Shown: positions 39,612 through 49,106, counted from the first letter of the stretch. The stretch: 64,000 nt of DNA from an uncultured Thiotrichaceae bacterium (GCA_937925855.1 CALAMO010000016.1:48683-112682); one strand, 5' to 3'. Notes: generated from the letters alone by a model not told the origin. Made by a program: numbers and translations.

Positions 39612-39639
39612 TTGACAGCGAGTGCGACGTTTTTATAAT
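39612..39639 (+). promoter_or_regulatory. consensus sigma-70 promoter of the SNF2 helicase gene
   Basis: TTGACA at 39612-39617 and TATAAT at 39634-39639, 16 bases apart: both hexamers are perfect. Transcription would begin near 39646, after the upstream ATG at 39638, which therefore cannot be the start of the helicase. Confidence 0.75.
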
Positions 39640-39730
39640 GGCCGGTTTAGCCGTCGAAACGGAGCCAGGAAAAAAGCACAGCAGCGTGACCTTAGGCTGC
39701 CCGTTATTTGTGCGTTTCCATAAAAATATA

Positions 39731-42700
39731 ATGCTAAAACCGGAACATATACGCGCGTTACGCCATAATGGCTTCCCTCCTGAAATGGTACTTAAGGGCT
39801 TCGACGCGACCACGATTCAGCGTGGCGTTTATTATTTTGAAAATCGGCGCGTGATCGAATCACGCAATGACGTACCCAGCCTCAGTCTGGTACAGCTCGA
39901 TGCGGATGTGCTCGGCGAGCAGAAGTACCACACCCGCGTTAATATCGACCTCAGCAGTCACCGCATCCACTCACGCTGCTCCTGCCCGGTGCATAAGCAA
40001 TGTAAGCATGCGGTTGCCACGCTATTGGCTTACGTGGTGACAGAAAACAGCCCGGCCCTGGGTTTGGGCTTAAGCAGCGGCAGCCAGCAGCCCATCAATA
40101 AACCCAGCGCCATCGAGCTTTGGCTGGCCGAGCTGAATACCCAGCAACGGAACGCACAAAGCGAAACACCGCAAAACCCGGACAATTCACGGGTTGACCT
40201 GATTTACCTGTTGAGCCAGCAAGATAAAAGCAGCAATGAGCTAGCGGTGGAACCGCGCCGTTCCACTCGTCTGAAGCGCGGCGGCTACGGCCAGGGTTAT
40301 CGAGTGCAGCTCAGTGATTTACTGCATCAGTGGAAAGACCCCGGCTTTAACTGCACGCCAGAAGACCGTGACATTAGCCATCTGCTGATGCCGCATAAGC
40401 ACAATAATTTATACACCGCCGAAGGTAAAAGTTATAACATCAGCGGCGGCATCGGGCGCATGGCCCTTGAAATGATGCTGGCGACAGGTCGTGCCTTCTG
40501 GCAAAAAACTGACTACCCCGCCCTCACGCCGGGTGAGCCACGCACGCTCGACTTTAACTGGGAAAATAGCCCGGACGAGGCTAGCCACCAGATTCAACCG
40601 CTGGCCTCCATCGCCATTCACGATTACTTTCAGCTGGATCAGCTATATTTTGTCGATGTGCTACGCAGTGAAATCGGCCTATTGCAGCACGCACCCCTGC
40701 GTCCACAGCAGGTAGTCAATTTGTTAAAAGCTCCACCTATTCCAAAGGCTGAGGCTAAACAAGTCAGTGAAAAACTGCTCGATATTCTCCCAGATGCAGA
40801 GATTCCACTGCCCGCAAAAGCGATGAACCCGCAGGCCATCGACGTGCGTACCGATGCGCCAATACCGGTGTTAGATTTGCGTTCGCTCAGCCGTGCTGAC
40901 CTGCCAGAAGTCGCTGATATGCTGCCCAGGCAGACTATCGCTAGCTTAAGTTTTGACTACGCCGGGCATGAAATTCAGCCGGAGCATCAGCAGGGACTAA
41001 GCCTGGTGCGTCGGGGTGAGTTTCGCTACCGCATCCATCGTAAAATAGCGCTGGAGCAGCAGGCCATAGATCAGCTGTGTGACTGCGGCTTCAAACAGCC
41101 CAAGTCCGATAGCCACTTTAAACCGCTTGAGCTGTTACTGGACGATGAAAACCCAATGCTGGTGGCGCTGCGCTGGAATAATTTTTTGGATCATACCCTA
41201 CCTGAGCTGGAAGCAGCAGGCTGGCGCATCACCCGCGATGACAGCTTTGATATGGAATTTACTCTGGTGGATGATTGGACTGCTGAGCTAGAACAGCATG
41301 GCCAGGAGTGGTTTGATATTAGCCTGGGCTTTGTGGTTGAAGGGAAACGCATTGATCTGCTGCCACTATTAGTCGATCTACTGACCCAAATGAAAGACCC
41401 GCAGGAACTGCACCGACTGCTGGAAATGCAGGAACATATGCTGATTCCATTAGACGGTAATCGCTGGGTGAAGCTGGAGTCAGATCGGCTCCGCAATGTG
41501 CTAAATACGCTGATTGAGCTGTATGACAGCGAGCCGCTGGACAGTTCGGGCCGCCTGCGCCTAAGCAAGTTTCAGGGTGTTCAGCTGGGCGAGCTGTTGA
41601 ATGATCCCAAGCTACACTGGAAAGGCGCGGCGGAACTGAAGCAGCTCACCGATAAGCTGCGTAACTTTCAGGGCATTGAAACCGTGGCGCTGCCGGATGG
41701 CCTGCTGGCGGAGCTGCGCCCTTATCAGCATGACGGTCTGAACTGGCTGCAGTTCTTACGCACGTTTAATTTTAACGGCGTGCTGGCTGATGATATGGGA
41801 CTGGGCAAAACCCTTCAGGCATTAAGTCATATTTTAAAAGAAAAGCATGATGGCCGCAGCCAGCTGCCGAATCTAGTGATTGCACCGACTAGCCTAATGA
41901 GCAACTGGCGGCGTGAAACCGAAAAATTCACCCCCGAGCTGTCGGTGCTGGTGCTACACGGCAGTGAACGTAAACAGCATTTTGCAGCGATCAATGATTA
42001 TGATCTCGTGCTCACCACCTACCCGCTTATCCTGCGCGATGAAGACTTATACCGCAGCCTGACCTTTAACTACCTGATTCTGGATGAAGCGCAGTACATT
42101 AAAAACGCCAAGTCGAAGACCACCCAGGTCATTTATGAGCTGAATACCCACCACCGCCTGTGCCTCACCGGTACCCCGATGGAAAATCACCTCGGCGAAC
42201 TGTGGTCGATGTTCCATTTTCTTATGCCAGGTTTTCTGGGACCACAGGATCAATTTTCGCGCTTATTCCGCACGCCGATTGAAAAACAAGGTGACTTGGA
42301 ACGGCAGAAGCGACTACGCCACCGCGTGGCCCCGTTTATGCTGCGCCGCAGTAAGGAGCTGGTGGCCAGCGAGCTGCCGCCCAAGACCGAAATCATCCGC
42401 ACAGTCACGTTAGAGGGTGCACAGCGCGACTTATACGAGAGCGTGCGGCTGGCGATGGATAAAAAAGTACGCGATGAAATCCGCGATAAGGGCTTTGCGC
42501 GCAGTCACATCATGATTCTGGATGCGCTGTTAAAGCTGCGTCAGGTCTGTTGTGACCCCCGGATTATGAAGCTGGAGCGCGCTAAAAACGTCACGGAATC
42601 GGCCAAGCTCGACATGCTACTCAGCATGCTGGACGAGATGCTGAATGAGGGACGAAAAGTCTTATTATTCTCCCAGTTCACCTCAATGCTGGCGCTGATT

Positions 42701-43114
42701 GAAGCGGCGATTAGCGCACGTGGCTTCCGTTATAGCCTGCTCACCGGTCAAACTAAAGACCGTGAAACCGCGATTAATCGCTTTCAGGACGGCGATGCAC
42801 AGGTGTTCCTCATCAGCTTAAAGGCCGGCGGCACCGGTCTTAACCTTACGGCGGCAGATACCGTAATCCACTACGACCCCTGGTGGAATCCAGCGGTAGA
42901 ACAGCAAGCCACTGATCGTGCTTATCGCATCGGACAGGACAAACCTGTCTTCGTCTATAAGCTACTTACTGAAGATACCGTAGAAGAAAAAATCTTGAAA
43001 TTACAGGAAAAAAAGCAGTCGCTGGCCGATGGTTTATACGCCGAAACCCAACAACAGCAGGCTAACTTCTCACAGGATGATCTGATGGATTTATTGCAGC
43101 CACTGGATAATTGA
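39731..43114 (+). CDS. SWIM zinc-finger SNF2-type helicase
   Basis: 1127 residues from ATG at 39731. The upstream ATG at 39638 lies in the -10 of a consensus promoter, so it was rejected. A SWIM zinc finger with CSCPVHKQCKHA is near residue 83. The helicase core begins with motif I, ADDMGLGKTLQAL near residue 687, then LDEAQYIKN (motif II), LTGTPMENHLGELWSMF (motif III), GGTGLNLTAADTVIHYDPWWNP and QQATDRAYRIGQ (motifs V and VI). It should be a double-stranded-DNA translocase. The function is unknown. It has a 5' leader of about 85 bases and stands alone. Confidence 0.88.
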   Translation: MLKPEHIRALRHNGFPPEMVLKGFDATTIQRGVYYFENRRVIESRNDVPSLSLVQLDADVLGEQKYHTRVNIDLSSHRIHSRCSCPVHKQCKHAVATLLAYVVTENSPALGLGLSSGSQQPINKPSAIELWLAELNTQQRNAQSETPQNPDNSRVDLIYLLSQQDKSSNELAVEPRRSTRLKRGGYGQGYRVQLSDLLHQWKDPGFNCTPEDRDISHLLMPHKHNNLYTAEGKSYNISGGIGRMALEMMLATGRAFWQKTDYPALTPGEPRTLDFNWENSPDEASHQIQPLASIAIHDYFQLDQLYFVDVLRSEIGLLQHAPLRPQQVVNLLKAPPIPKAEAKQVSEKLLDILPDAEIPLPAKAMNPQAIDVRTDAPIPVLDLRSLSRADLPEVADMLPRQTIASLSFDYAGHEIQPEHQQGLSLVRRGEFRYRIHRKIALEQQAIDQLCDCGFKQPKSDSHFKPLELLLDDENPMLVALRWNNFLDHTLPELEAAGWRITRDDSFDMEFTLVDDWTAELEQHGQEWFDISLGFVVEGKRIDLLPLLVDLLTQMKDPQELHRLLEMQEHMLIPLDGNRWVKLESDRLRNVLNTLIELYDSEPLDSSGRLRLSKFQGVQLGELLNDPKLHWKGAAELKQLTDKLRNFQGIETVALPDGLLAELRPYQHDGLNWLQFLRTFNFNGVLADDMGLGKTLQALSHILKEKHDGRSQLPNLVIAPTSLMSNWRRETEKFTPELSVLVLHGSERKQHFAAINDYDLVLTTYPLILRDEDLYRSLTFNYLILDEAQYIKNAKSKTTQVIYELNTHHRLCLTGTPMENHLGELWSMFHFLMPGFLGPQDQFSRLFRTPIEKQGDLERQKRLRHRVAPFMLRRSKELVASELPPKTEIIRTVTLEGAQRDLYESVRLAMDKKVRDEIRDKGFARSHIMILDALLKLRQVCCDPRIMKLERAKNVTESAKLDMLLSMLDEMLNEGRKVLLFSQFTSMLALIEAAISARGFRYSLLTGQTKDRETAINRFQDGDAQVFLISLKAGGTGLNLTAADTVIHYDPWWNPAVEQQATDRAYRIGQDKPVFVYKLLTEDTVEEKILKLQEKKQSLADGLYAETQQQQANFSQDDLMDLLQPLDN

Positions 43115-43141
43115 CGCCGATTATGGCTATAATCTGCAGCT

Positions 43142-43159
43142 ATTGACTGAGGGGTCAAT
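43142..43159 (+). promoter_or_regulatory. operator upstream of the TetR gene
   Basis: ATTGAC-TGAGGG-GTCAAT, the same core and spacer length as the palindrome before soxB (29000-29017). A second inverted repeat, GACTGA/TCAGTC, overlaps it. TATAAT at 43128-43133 would place transcription starting at about the operator, so it fits autorepression. Confidence 0.65.
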
Positions 43160-43224
43160 CAGTCTAATCATTATTCTAAACCCAATTCACATCACATTTT
43201 TGATTTCAATTAAAAGGTTATACC

Positions 43225-43893
43225 GTGAGCGTAGCTAAAAAGCGTAGTAACACTAGCAAAAAACGCTTTTCCAAGCGCTTTACTTTTGCTGAACTACAGC
43301 AAGAAAGCACGCCACGCGAAATTGTTTTCGCAACCATGGCAGAAATTGCGCAAAACGGCCTAAACAACACCACCACGAAGGCCATTAGTGAACGCGCCGA
43401 CCTATCGACCGGTATTATTCACCACTACTTTGATACCAAAGATAATTTGATTTACGCCACGTATGTCTACCTAGTGCAGGATCTCCACGCCCGCTCGGTG
43501 GATATTTACCGCAGCGAAGCCGATCCCAAAATACGCCTGCGTGAGCTGATTAAAATGAGCTTTGCTGTTGTTCATATCTCGTCAGAAGTACGCGATGTTT
43601 GGGTCCATTTTTGGGCCGATGCGGTGAATGATGAACGCACTAGTCGCCTGCTGCACATCTATTACAGTCGCTATCGCAGCAATCTGGCGCGGGCGTTTCG
43701 CGCTCTAATTGGCGGCCAACGGGCGCGTGAGGCCGCACAGCTGATTCTAGCGAGTATCCATGGCGTTTGGTTTACCCACCGTTTTGCCGATTCCCCGCGC
43801 GAACGCGACCGCGCTATTGAACTCGTGGAACGGCAGCTTGATATGCTGCTGGCGCATTATCAGGACGAACGCACCTTGTCCAAGGCGGCTTAG
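43225..43893 (+). CDS. TetR-family regulator, BetI-like
   Basis: 222 residues from a GTG with AAAAGG eight bases upstream. The basic N-terminus is followed by a TetR helix-turn-helix (TTKAISERADLSTGIIHHYFDTKDNLIYATYVYL, about residues 50-83). VWVHFWADAVNDERTSRLLHIYY in the C-terminal domain resembles BetI, the choline-responsive repressor. An ATTGAC-N6-GTCAAT operator lies in its own leader and in front of soxBDAG, so it probably controls sarcosine oxidase and itself. It is convergent with the amidase cluster. Ligand unknown; a methylated amine or betaine is a reasonable guess. Confidence 0.8.
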   Translation: MSVAKKRSNTSKKRFSKRFTFAELQQESTPREIVFATMAEIAQNGLNNTTTKAISERADLSTGIIHHYFDTKDNLIYATYVYLVQDLHARSVDIYRSEADPKIRLRELIKMSFAVVHISSEVRDVWVHFWADAVNDERTSRLLHIYYSRYRSNLARAFRALIGGQRAREAAQLILASIHGVWFTHRFADSPRERDRAIELVERQLDMLLAHYQDERTLSKAA

Positions 43894-43949
43894 GGCGAAA
43901 AGGGCCCCTTGCAGCCTGCTTGGCTTTGGTCACGATTCTGTCGATACTC

Positions 43950-45302
43950 CTAGCTATCAGCCAACAAGGCTTCGACCCCAGCAGCAACACGCAGGAGATG
44001 ATCATCATCCTGCCATTGGCTGCTCAGCATTAAACCCACTGGCGCTGCGCTAGCAGCATGGCAGGGCAGACTCATACCACAGCCGTTAAAATAATTCACC
44101 GTCGAGGTATTGCGCAGACAGCGCATATTAATCTCGCCTATCTTATCTGCGTCCTGCGTGGCTGCCACCGTCGGCGGAAGACAGGCCACCGTTGGATAAA
44201 GCAGCGCATCAACGCCCAGCGCCTGCTTAGCCCGCTTAAAACGTTCAATCAGCGCGGCTTTTTCAGCATAGCGTCGCCGCTGTTCAGCGGTACTGACAGC
44301 CTGACCGCTTAAGATTCGCACCTGCACATAGGGATCATACGCCTCCCCGTGTGCGGTCAGCATTTCGCGGTGCCAGGCCCAAGCTTCATACAGCACAATG
44401 CTGCGCTGGTAGAACATCGCCAGACAGTCATCCAACACCGGCAGCGCCTGCCGCAGCAGTGTGACGCCAGCAGCTTGTAAGCGCTGTAGCACCTGCTCAA
44501 ACGCCGTTTCTACTTCGGCATCCAGCCCATCTAACACGCCACACTCCGGCACTAATAAACGCAACGCGCGCGGCTCGGCCGCCGTTAACGACGGCAGCTG
44601 CGCTAATGCCTTACCCTGCATTAGCTGATCTAGCAGAAAACAACTGTCCACGTCTACCGCCAGCGGCCCGGCAGAATCTGAACTGTGCGACAGCGGATAA
44701 ATCCCCTGGCTCGGTAAACGTCCACAGCTAGGCTTCATCCCTACAATGCCATTAAACGCTGCCGGTATGCGACACGACCCCGTGGTATCCGAGCCCAGCG
44801 TACCCGGCACGATACCTTCCGCCACGCTCACCGCACTGCCGGAAGAAGATCCCCCCGGCAAACGCCCGTTGGCGCGATCCCAGACCGAATATAATGGAGG
44901 GTAATGCGGATTTAAGCCCATGCCACTAAAGGCAAATTCGCTCATAGTCGTACGCCCCAGAAACAGCATGCCCGCATCACGCAGCGGTTCTACCACGGCG
45001 GCGTCTTGCACGGCTGTCTCCGCTTTATCCCTCAAGACCACCGACCCGGCCAGCGTCTGTTCACCGCGCACATCAAACAGGTCTTTTAAGGTGAGCGGTA
45101 CCCCGGCCAGTGGCCCAAGCGCTGCGCCCCGCTGCCGCTGCTGATCAAGCGCGGCGGCCTGTGCTAATATTTCTGGGTTGAGCCGGGTAAAGGTACCGCT
45201 GCTGGCCTCAGCACGCGCCAGTCGCTCGCTAATCAGCTGCTCACAGCTGATCTCTGTCTGCTGGAGCTGTTGGGCCAGCTGTCGAATCGTTGCTTGTTGC
45301 AT
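43950..45302 (-). CDS. amidase signature family hydrolase
   Basis: 450 residues from ATG at 45302, which has AGAGG eight bases upstream; an in-frame extension to 45488 overlaps the oxygenase gene and was rejected. The Ser-Ser-Lys triad is visible: Lys in LTLKDLFDV near residue 73, the middle Ser in GGSSSGSAVSVAEG near 150, and the nucleophile Ser in GSDTTGSCRIPAAF near 174. It hydrolyses an amide or carbamoyl bond; the substrate cannot be named. It is the last gene of the seven-gene leftward cluster, 52 bases after the 2OG oxygenase. Confidence 0.87.
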   Translation of the reverse strand: MQQATIRQLAQQLQQTEISCEQLISERLARAEASSGTFTRLNPEILAQAAALDQQRQRGAALGPLAGVPLTLKDLFDVRGEQTLAGSVVLRDKAETAVQDAAVVEPLRDAGMLFLGRTTMSEFAFSGMGLNPHYPPLYSVWDRANGRLPGGSSSGSAVSVAEGIVPGTLGSDTTGSCRIPAAFNGIVGMKPSCGRLPSQGIYPLSHSSDSAGPLAVDVDSCFLLDQLMQGKALAQLPSLTAAEPRALRLLVPECGVLDGLDAEVETAFEQVLQRLQAAGVTLLRQALPVLDDCLAMFYQRSIVLYEAWAWHREMLTAHGEAYDPYVQVRILSGQAVSTAEQRRRYAEKAALIERFKRAKQALGVDALLYPTVACLPPTVAATQDADKIGEINMRCLRNTSTVNYFNGCGMSLPCHAASAAPVGLMLSSQWQDDDHLLRVAAGVEALLADS

Positions 45303-45354
45303 AATGCCTCTTCTGGTTAATGACCCGCATGAGGGGCGCGCTGCGCACAGGCCG

Positions 45355-46317
45355 CTAGTTGCGGTAGGCGAAGGCTTTGCCAAAACGCCAGACCAGATAC
45401 TCGCCGCAGCTGATCGCCGCTTGCTGCGGGGTGTAGTCCGCGCCATAAATATCGCGCGCATCAATGCGAGTGCTGGGATCGGGGTCAAACGCCAGCACCA
45501 GCGATAGACGTTCGCGTCCCGAACGATTCACCACGCGGTGCGGCGTTGATTTATAGGCACCATCGGTCCAGCGATGCAATAAATCACCCACGTTCACCAG
45601 CAGCGTATCTTTTATCGGCGGTGCATGAATCCAGTCTCCAGCGACGGTCTGCACCTGCAAACCGCCGACCTCATCCTGGCACAATACGGTCAGCACACCA
45701 AAGTCCGTATGTGGCCCCACGCCGAACTGTTCCTCGCCTAGTGCCGCATCCTGCGCCGGATAATAAACAAACGAAGCCCGGCTCAGCGGCTGGCGACAGG
45801 AGCGCAGAAAAAAATCGTCCGCCAGACTCAGGCCGAGCGCAAAACCACGCATTAATTGATGGGCCACCGCGTGAGCGTGCTGGAAGTAAGCCATGGCGGC
45901 TGCTTCTAATCCGGCCGGCTGCCGCGGCCATTGATTGCGTCCTCGTAAAGCATGATCTGCGGGTGTATCGCCCGCGGCATCCTGATAACCCCAGATGAAG
46001 CTTTCCTTGAGATCAGCTTGCGCGTCATCCTGCATTTTTGCCCCACCCTGCCCAAGCCAACCACGGTGCTGAGCTGAGACCGTGACCGCCGCTTTTTCAG
46101 CGATATCTGTTTGGAAAAAGGCCAGCGCCGCCGCGCGTGCGGTCGCAATCACCTCAGTGGGAATACCATGGTTACGGATATAAATAAACCCGAGGTTCTG
46201 GCTGGCCGCATGCAGCGCCTGCGCCACCGTCTGCGGATCGCTGTTCACCCGCAGTGGGCCAATGTCGACCACCGGAATCGCCGCTGGGTCGAAAGGCTGC
46301 GCCTCAGCGTAAGGCAT
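45355..46317 (-). CDS. 2OG-Fe(II) oxygenase of the isopenicillin N synthase family
   Basis: 320 residues from ATG at 46317 (AAGGAAT upstream). The N-terminal DIOX_N region has IPVVDIGPL and NLGFIYIRNHGIP. The Fe(II) ligands are HTD in GPHTDFGVLTVLCQD near residue 203 and His in KSTPHRVVNRSGRERLSL near 260, with the 2-oxoglutarate-binding Arg-x-Ser in RERLSL. It is a likely hydroxylase or desaturase acting on a small organic molecule. It belongs to the seven-gene leftward cluster, between the AhpD-like protein and the amidase. Confidence 0.87.
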   Translation of the reverse strand: MPYAEAQPFDPAAIPVVDIGPLRVNSDPQTVAQALHAASQNLGFIYIRNHGIPTEVIATARAAALAFFQTDIAEKAAVTVSAQHRGWLGQGGAKMQDDAQADLKESFIWGYQDAAGDTPADHALRGRNQWPRQPAGLEAAAMAYFQHAHAVAHQLMRGFALGLSLADDFFLRSCRQPLSRASFVYYPAQDAALGEEQFGVGPHTDFGVLTVLCQDEVGGLQVQTVAGDWIHAPPIKDTLLVNVGDLLHRWTDGAYKSTPHRVVNRSGRERLSLVLAFDPDPSTRIDARDIYGADYTPQQAAISCGEYLVWRFGKAFAYRN

Positions 46318-46370
46318 GGCTATTCCTTCGCATACAGGCACACCCCACCTTAAAGCACGGCAGTAAACCC

Positions 46371-46952
46371 CTACTCCTCGGCACTGTAATAACCCACAAT
46401 GTCACCCTGCGTCGTCACGCCCAGCCCGTTTAGGCAGCGGTTCACATAATTGAAATAGCCAATAATCTGATTCGCTTCCAGAATCTCACCGTCATCGATA
46501 CCTGCCGCCTTGAGCGCCGCCACATCCGCCGCGACCATGTCAGCGGGGCGTAAGGTCAGTTTCTCGGTATACTGTAATAGCGCCAGCTCAGCATCGTTAA
46601 ACACTGCCTCCGGGGTGCGCGCATGCAGCGCGGCTTCAATTTGCGCGGCCTTGGCTTCATCCGCGATTAAATGCTTGGCGTTTGACCAGTGGTTCGCCAG
46701 TGAATACGGGCAGTCATTGAGGATCGACACATAGGAACTGATGGTTTCCTGCAGCCACATCGGCAGGGTATTCGCCGCATCATGCAGTACCGCGCGGTAT
46801 AACACCACATGGCCGCGCATAGTATTGGGTCGCAGCGAATGCACCCGCATCACATTATCCACCGTGCCGTGTGGAGTGCGCGCCAGTTTAAGTACGTCCA
46901 GCAGTGCGTCGCTGGCGTCCTCATCGCTAATCATTTTAATCCAGGCTGCCAT
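46371..46952 (-). CDS. AhpD-like / carboxymuconolactone decarboxylase-family protein with a missing Cys
   Basis: 193 residues from ATG at 46952, with GGAGGAG ten bases upstream; a start at 47060 would read into the transporter gene. The helical architecture and MWLQETISSYVSILNDCPYSLANHWSNAKHL around residue 80 match the peroxidase-related AhpD/CMD group. The usual redox motif CxxC reads CPYS here, so the resolving cysteine is gone. The protein may not be a disulfide peroxidase-type enzyme. It lies 22 bases after the BenE-type transporter in the cluster. Confidence 0.8.
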   Translation of the reverse strand: MAAWIKMISDEDASDALLDVLKLARTPHGTVDNVMRVHSLRPNTMRGHVVLYRAVLHDAANTLPMWLQETISSYVSILNDCPYSLANHWSNAKHLIADEAKAAQIEAALHARTPEAVFNDAELALLQYTEKLTLRPADMVAADVAALKAAGIDDGEILEANQIIGYFNYVNRCLNGLGVTTQGDIVGYYSAEE

Positions 46953-46974
46953 TTTAGGTGTCTCCTCCGCTTTA

Positions 46975-48150
46975 TCACGGCTGCTGAGTTTGCTGCCTAC
47001 CGTAGCGTAATACCCAGCGCGCCAATATGCCAGCGGCCAAACCCCAAAACGCAGCGCCAATATCCCATAGCACCAGCCCAGAAGCGGTCACTAAAAACGT
47101 AATCAGCGCGGCTTCACGCTCATCTTCCTGCGCCAGGGCGTTATGAAGGCCCTGTGCAATCGTACTCAGCAGCGCCAGCCCGGCAATCGCCAGAATCAGC
47201 GCGGCGGGCAGCGCAGTAAACAGCAGCACAATCGTAGCGCCAAACAGACCGACCAGCAGATAAAACAAACTGGCCGCTAGGCTTGCCAAATAGCGTTTCT
47301 GCGGATCATCATCCGCGGCCTTACCCATGCAAATCGCAGCGGTAATCGCCGCCAGATTAAACATAAAACCACCAAACGGCGCTAATACCACCGTTGCCAC
47401 CCCGGTCCAACTAATAATCGGCGATAGCGGCGGTGCATAGCCATTGGCTCTCAAGACCGCAATCCCCGGCAGATTCTGCGAGGTCATGGTGACAACAAAT
47501 AGCGGAATACCCACGCTTAGCAGCGCCATGCCGTTAAACTCTGGCGTCACCCAGAGCGGTGTCGCTAGCTGCAGCTCCAGCGTGCCCACATCCACCATGC
47601 CACGCAGGAGAACATAAGCCAGCCCCGCCGTCAGCACCAGCATAATCGCATAGCGCGGCACCCAGCGCTTGGTCACTAAATAAACCAGAAACATCAGCGC
47701 CACCAGCGCAAATTCACTTTGCATGGCGACAAACACATCCACGCCAAAGCGGAATAGCACCCCCGCCAGCATCGCAGCGGCAATAGGCAGCGGGATAAAC
47801 TGTGAAATACGCTCAAACCAGCCGGTCAGACCGAACACCAGCGTCAGTGCTCCAGCAAAGATAAAGACACCAACCGCTTCCGCTAGCGAAAACCCTGTCA
47901 GTGAGGTCGCCAACAACGCCGCCCCCGGCGTAGACCAAGCCGTTAGTACCGGTTGGCGGTATAGCCAGGAGAAAATCCCGCTAGTTAGGGCCATGCCCAC
48001 GCCCAAAGCCAGCACCCAGGAGGTCATCTGCGCCGGAGTGGCGCCAGCGGCCTGGGCGGCTTGAAACACAATGGCAATCGAACTGCTAAAGCCGACCAAG
48101 ACAGCGACAAAGCCAGCGCTGAGATGCTGCGGGGCGAAATGTTTGAGCAT
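46975..48150 (-). CDS. BenE-family transporter (benzoate/H+ symporter type)
   Basis: 391 residues with about 12 hydrophobic segments. It starts MLKHFAPQHLSAGFVAVLVGFSSSIAIVFQAA, and features such as WLYRQPVLTAWSTPGAAL and FGGFMFNLAAITAAICMGK match BenE. The family imports benzoate and related compounds with protons. The real substrate of this one is unknown, but it fits the uptake step of the catabolic cluster. It starts eight bases after the DUF3179 gene. Confidence 0.87.
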   Translation of the reverse strand: MLKHFAPQHLSAGFVAVLVGFSSSIAIVFQAAQAAGATPAQMTSWVLALGVGMALTSGIFSWLYRQPVLTAWSTPGAALLATSLTGFSLAEAVGVFIFAGALTLVFGLTGWFERISQFIPLPIAAAMLAGVLFRFGVDVFVAMQSEFALVALMFLVYLVTKRWVPRYAIMLVLTAGLAYVLLRGMVDVGTLELQLATPLWVTPEFNGMALLSVGIPLFVVTMTSQNLPGIAVLRANGYAPPLSPIISWTGVATVVLAPFGGFMFNLAAITAAICMGKAADDDPQKRYLASLAASLFYLLVGLFGATIVLLFTALPAALILAIAGLALLSTIAQGLHNALAQEDEREAALITFLVTASGLVLWDIGAAFWGLAAGILARWVLRYGRQQTQQP

Positions 48151-48158
48151 ATTCCGGT

Positions 48159-49106
48159 CTAATTGGCCTTAAAAATGGTCGTATCATTATGGAAAGCGTA
48201 CCAGGCAAACCAAAACCCGTTCACCGCATGCACTGTCTTGCCGTCCGCCGTGCTGATCGTGCCATCACGGTTTGCGACATCAAACCGCACCGTCAGGGTC
48301 TGACCGGCAAACTCATCCTGCAACACGTTGCGTCCCAGCTTCGCCAGTTCTTCAAACGGATAGGCTCTGAATTGGCCGTTGATCTCAATGCCGAGCACGC
48401 GCTCTTTCGGATGGTAAGCGCGGCTTTCTTTTGATACCGGAAAATAAAGCGTACCGTTGCTGTCATAATCACCATAAGGCGAACGCGCATAATCACGGCT
48501 AAAGCCAGTCTCTGTCGATAATACCTGCGTATCCGGGTGCTGCTCGCGCCAGCTTTGCCAGCTAGTATGTGCGACCGGCAACGTCTTCAGCGCACGTCCC
48601 ACCATGGGCCCGCTAATCGCCTGTGAGAGAATTTGTGACCACAGCGTTTCGCTCTGGCGGTCATAAAGCAACACGTCGCTATTATACAATAAACCAGACA
48701 CGCCAAAGTCATGCCGCTTACCGTTAATATTACCGTCATACACCAGCCCGGTGCCGCACAATGGACAGAACGTCACCACCACCGCATCGCCTTTAATCCG
48801 GTCATTCACGATTTCATGCCAATTCAGGATTCGGATCGGATAAGCCCGCGCCTCACCTTTATGGAAAACACCCAGCACGCGGTCATCAGCCTTGAGGAAA
48901 TCCGCCGCCGCCGCCACCACAAACTTAGGTTTATCCAGCGACGGAATACCATCACGCGGCGGGCCACCCGCTAAAATTTTATTCACGGGAATGCTGGCGT
49001 TATCCAGGTTAAAACCGTTTTTGGCCACGGCCTGCAATGGCAAAACCAATAGCATGAGCAGAGCGCTTAATAAGCCAGTGATTAAGCCAATGGGATATAA
49101 TTTCAT
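48159..49106 (-). CDS. exported DUF3179 protein, first copy
   Basis: 315 residues with a signal peptide at about 1-28 (LLSALLMLLVLPLQAVA). The family signature FCPLCGTGLVYDGNINGKRHDFGVSGLLYNSD lies near residue 115. A CxxC pair suggests metal or redox chemistry, but the family has no known function. It sits between the rubredoxin fusion and the transporter, in the same direction. A paralogue occurs at 53335-54711. Confidence 0.85.
   Translation of the reverse strand: MKLYPIGLITGLLSALLMLLVLPLQAVAKNGFNLDNASIPVNKILAGGPPRDGIPSLDKPKFVVAAAADFLKADDRVLGVFHKGEARAYPIRILNWHEIVNDRIKGDAVVVTFCPLCGTGLVYDGNINGKRHDFGVSGLLYNSDVLLYDRQSETLWSQILSQAISGPMVGRALKTLPVAHTSWQSWREQHPDTQVLSTETGFSRDYARSPYGDYDSNGTLYFPVSKESRAYHPKERVLGIEINGQFRAYPFEELAKLGRNVLQDEFAGQTLTVRFDVANRDGTISTADGKTVHAVNGFWFAWYAFHNDTTIFKAN

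Noticed and set aside
39638..39730. ATG at 39638 as start of the SNF2 helicase
   Set aside because: It lies in the -10 of a perfect promoter, so it would not be in the transcript.
43894..43949. Terminator between the TetR gene and the amidase gene
   Set aside because: AAGGG-C-CCCTT has only a one-base centre and cannot form a useful hairpin; no other stem with a T-run was found.
45303..45488. 62-residue extension of the amidase
   Set aside because: It overlaps the 3' end of the oxygenase gene in another frame and does not resemble amidases; AGAGG supports the start at 45302.
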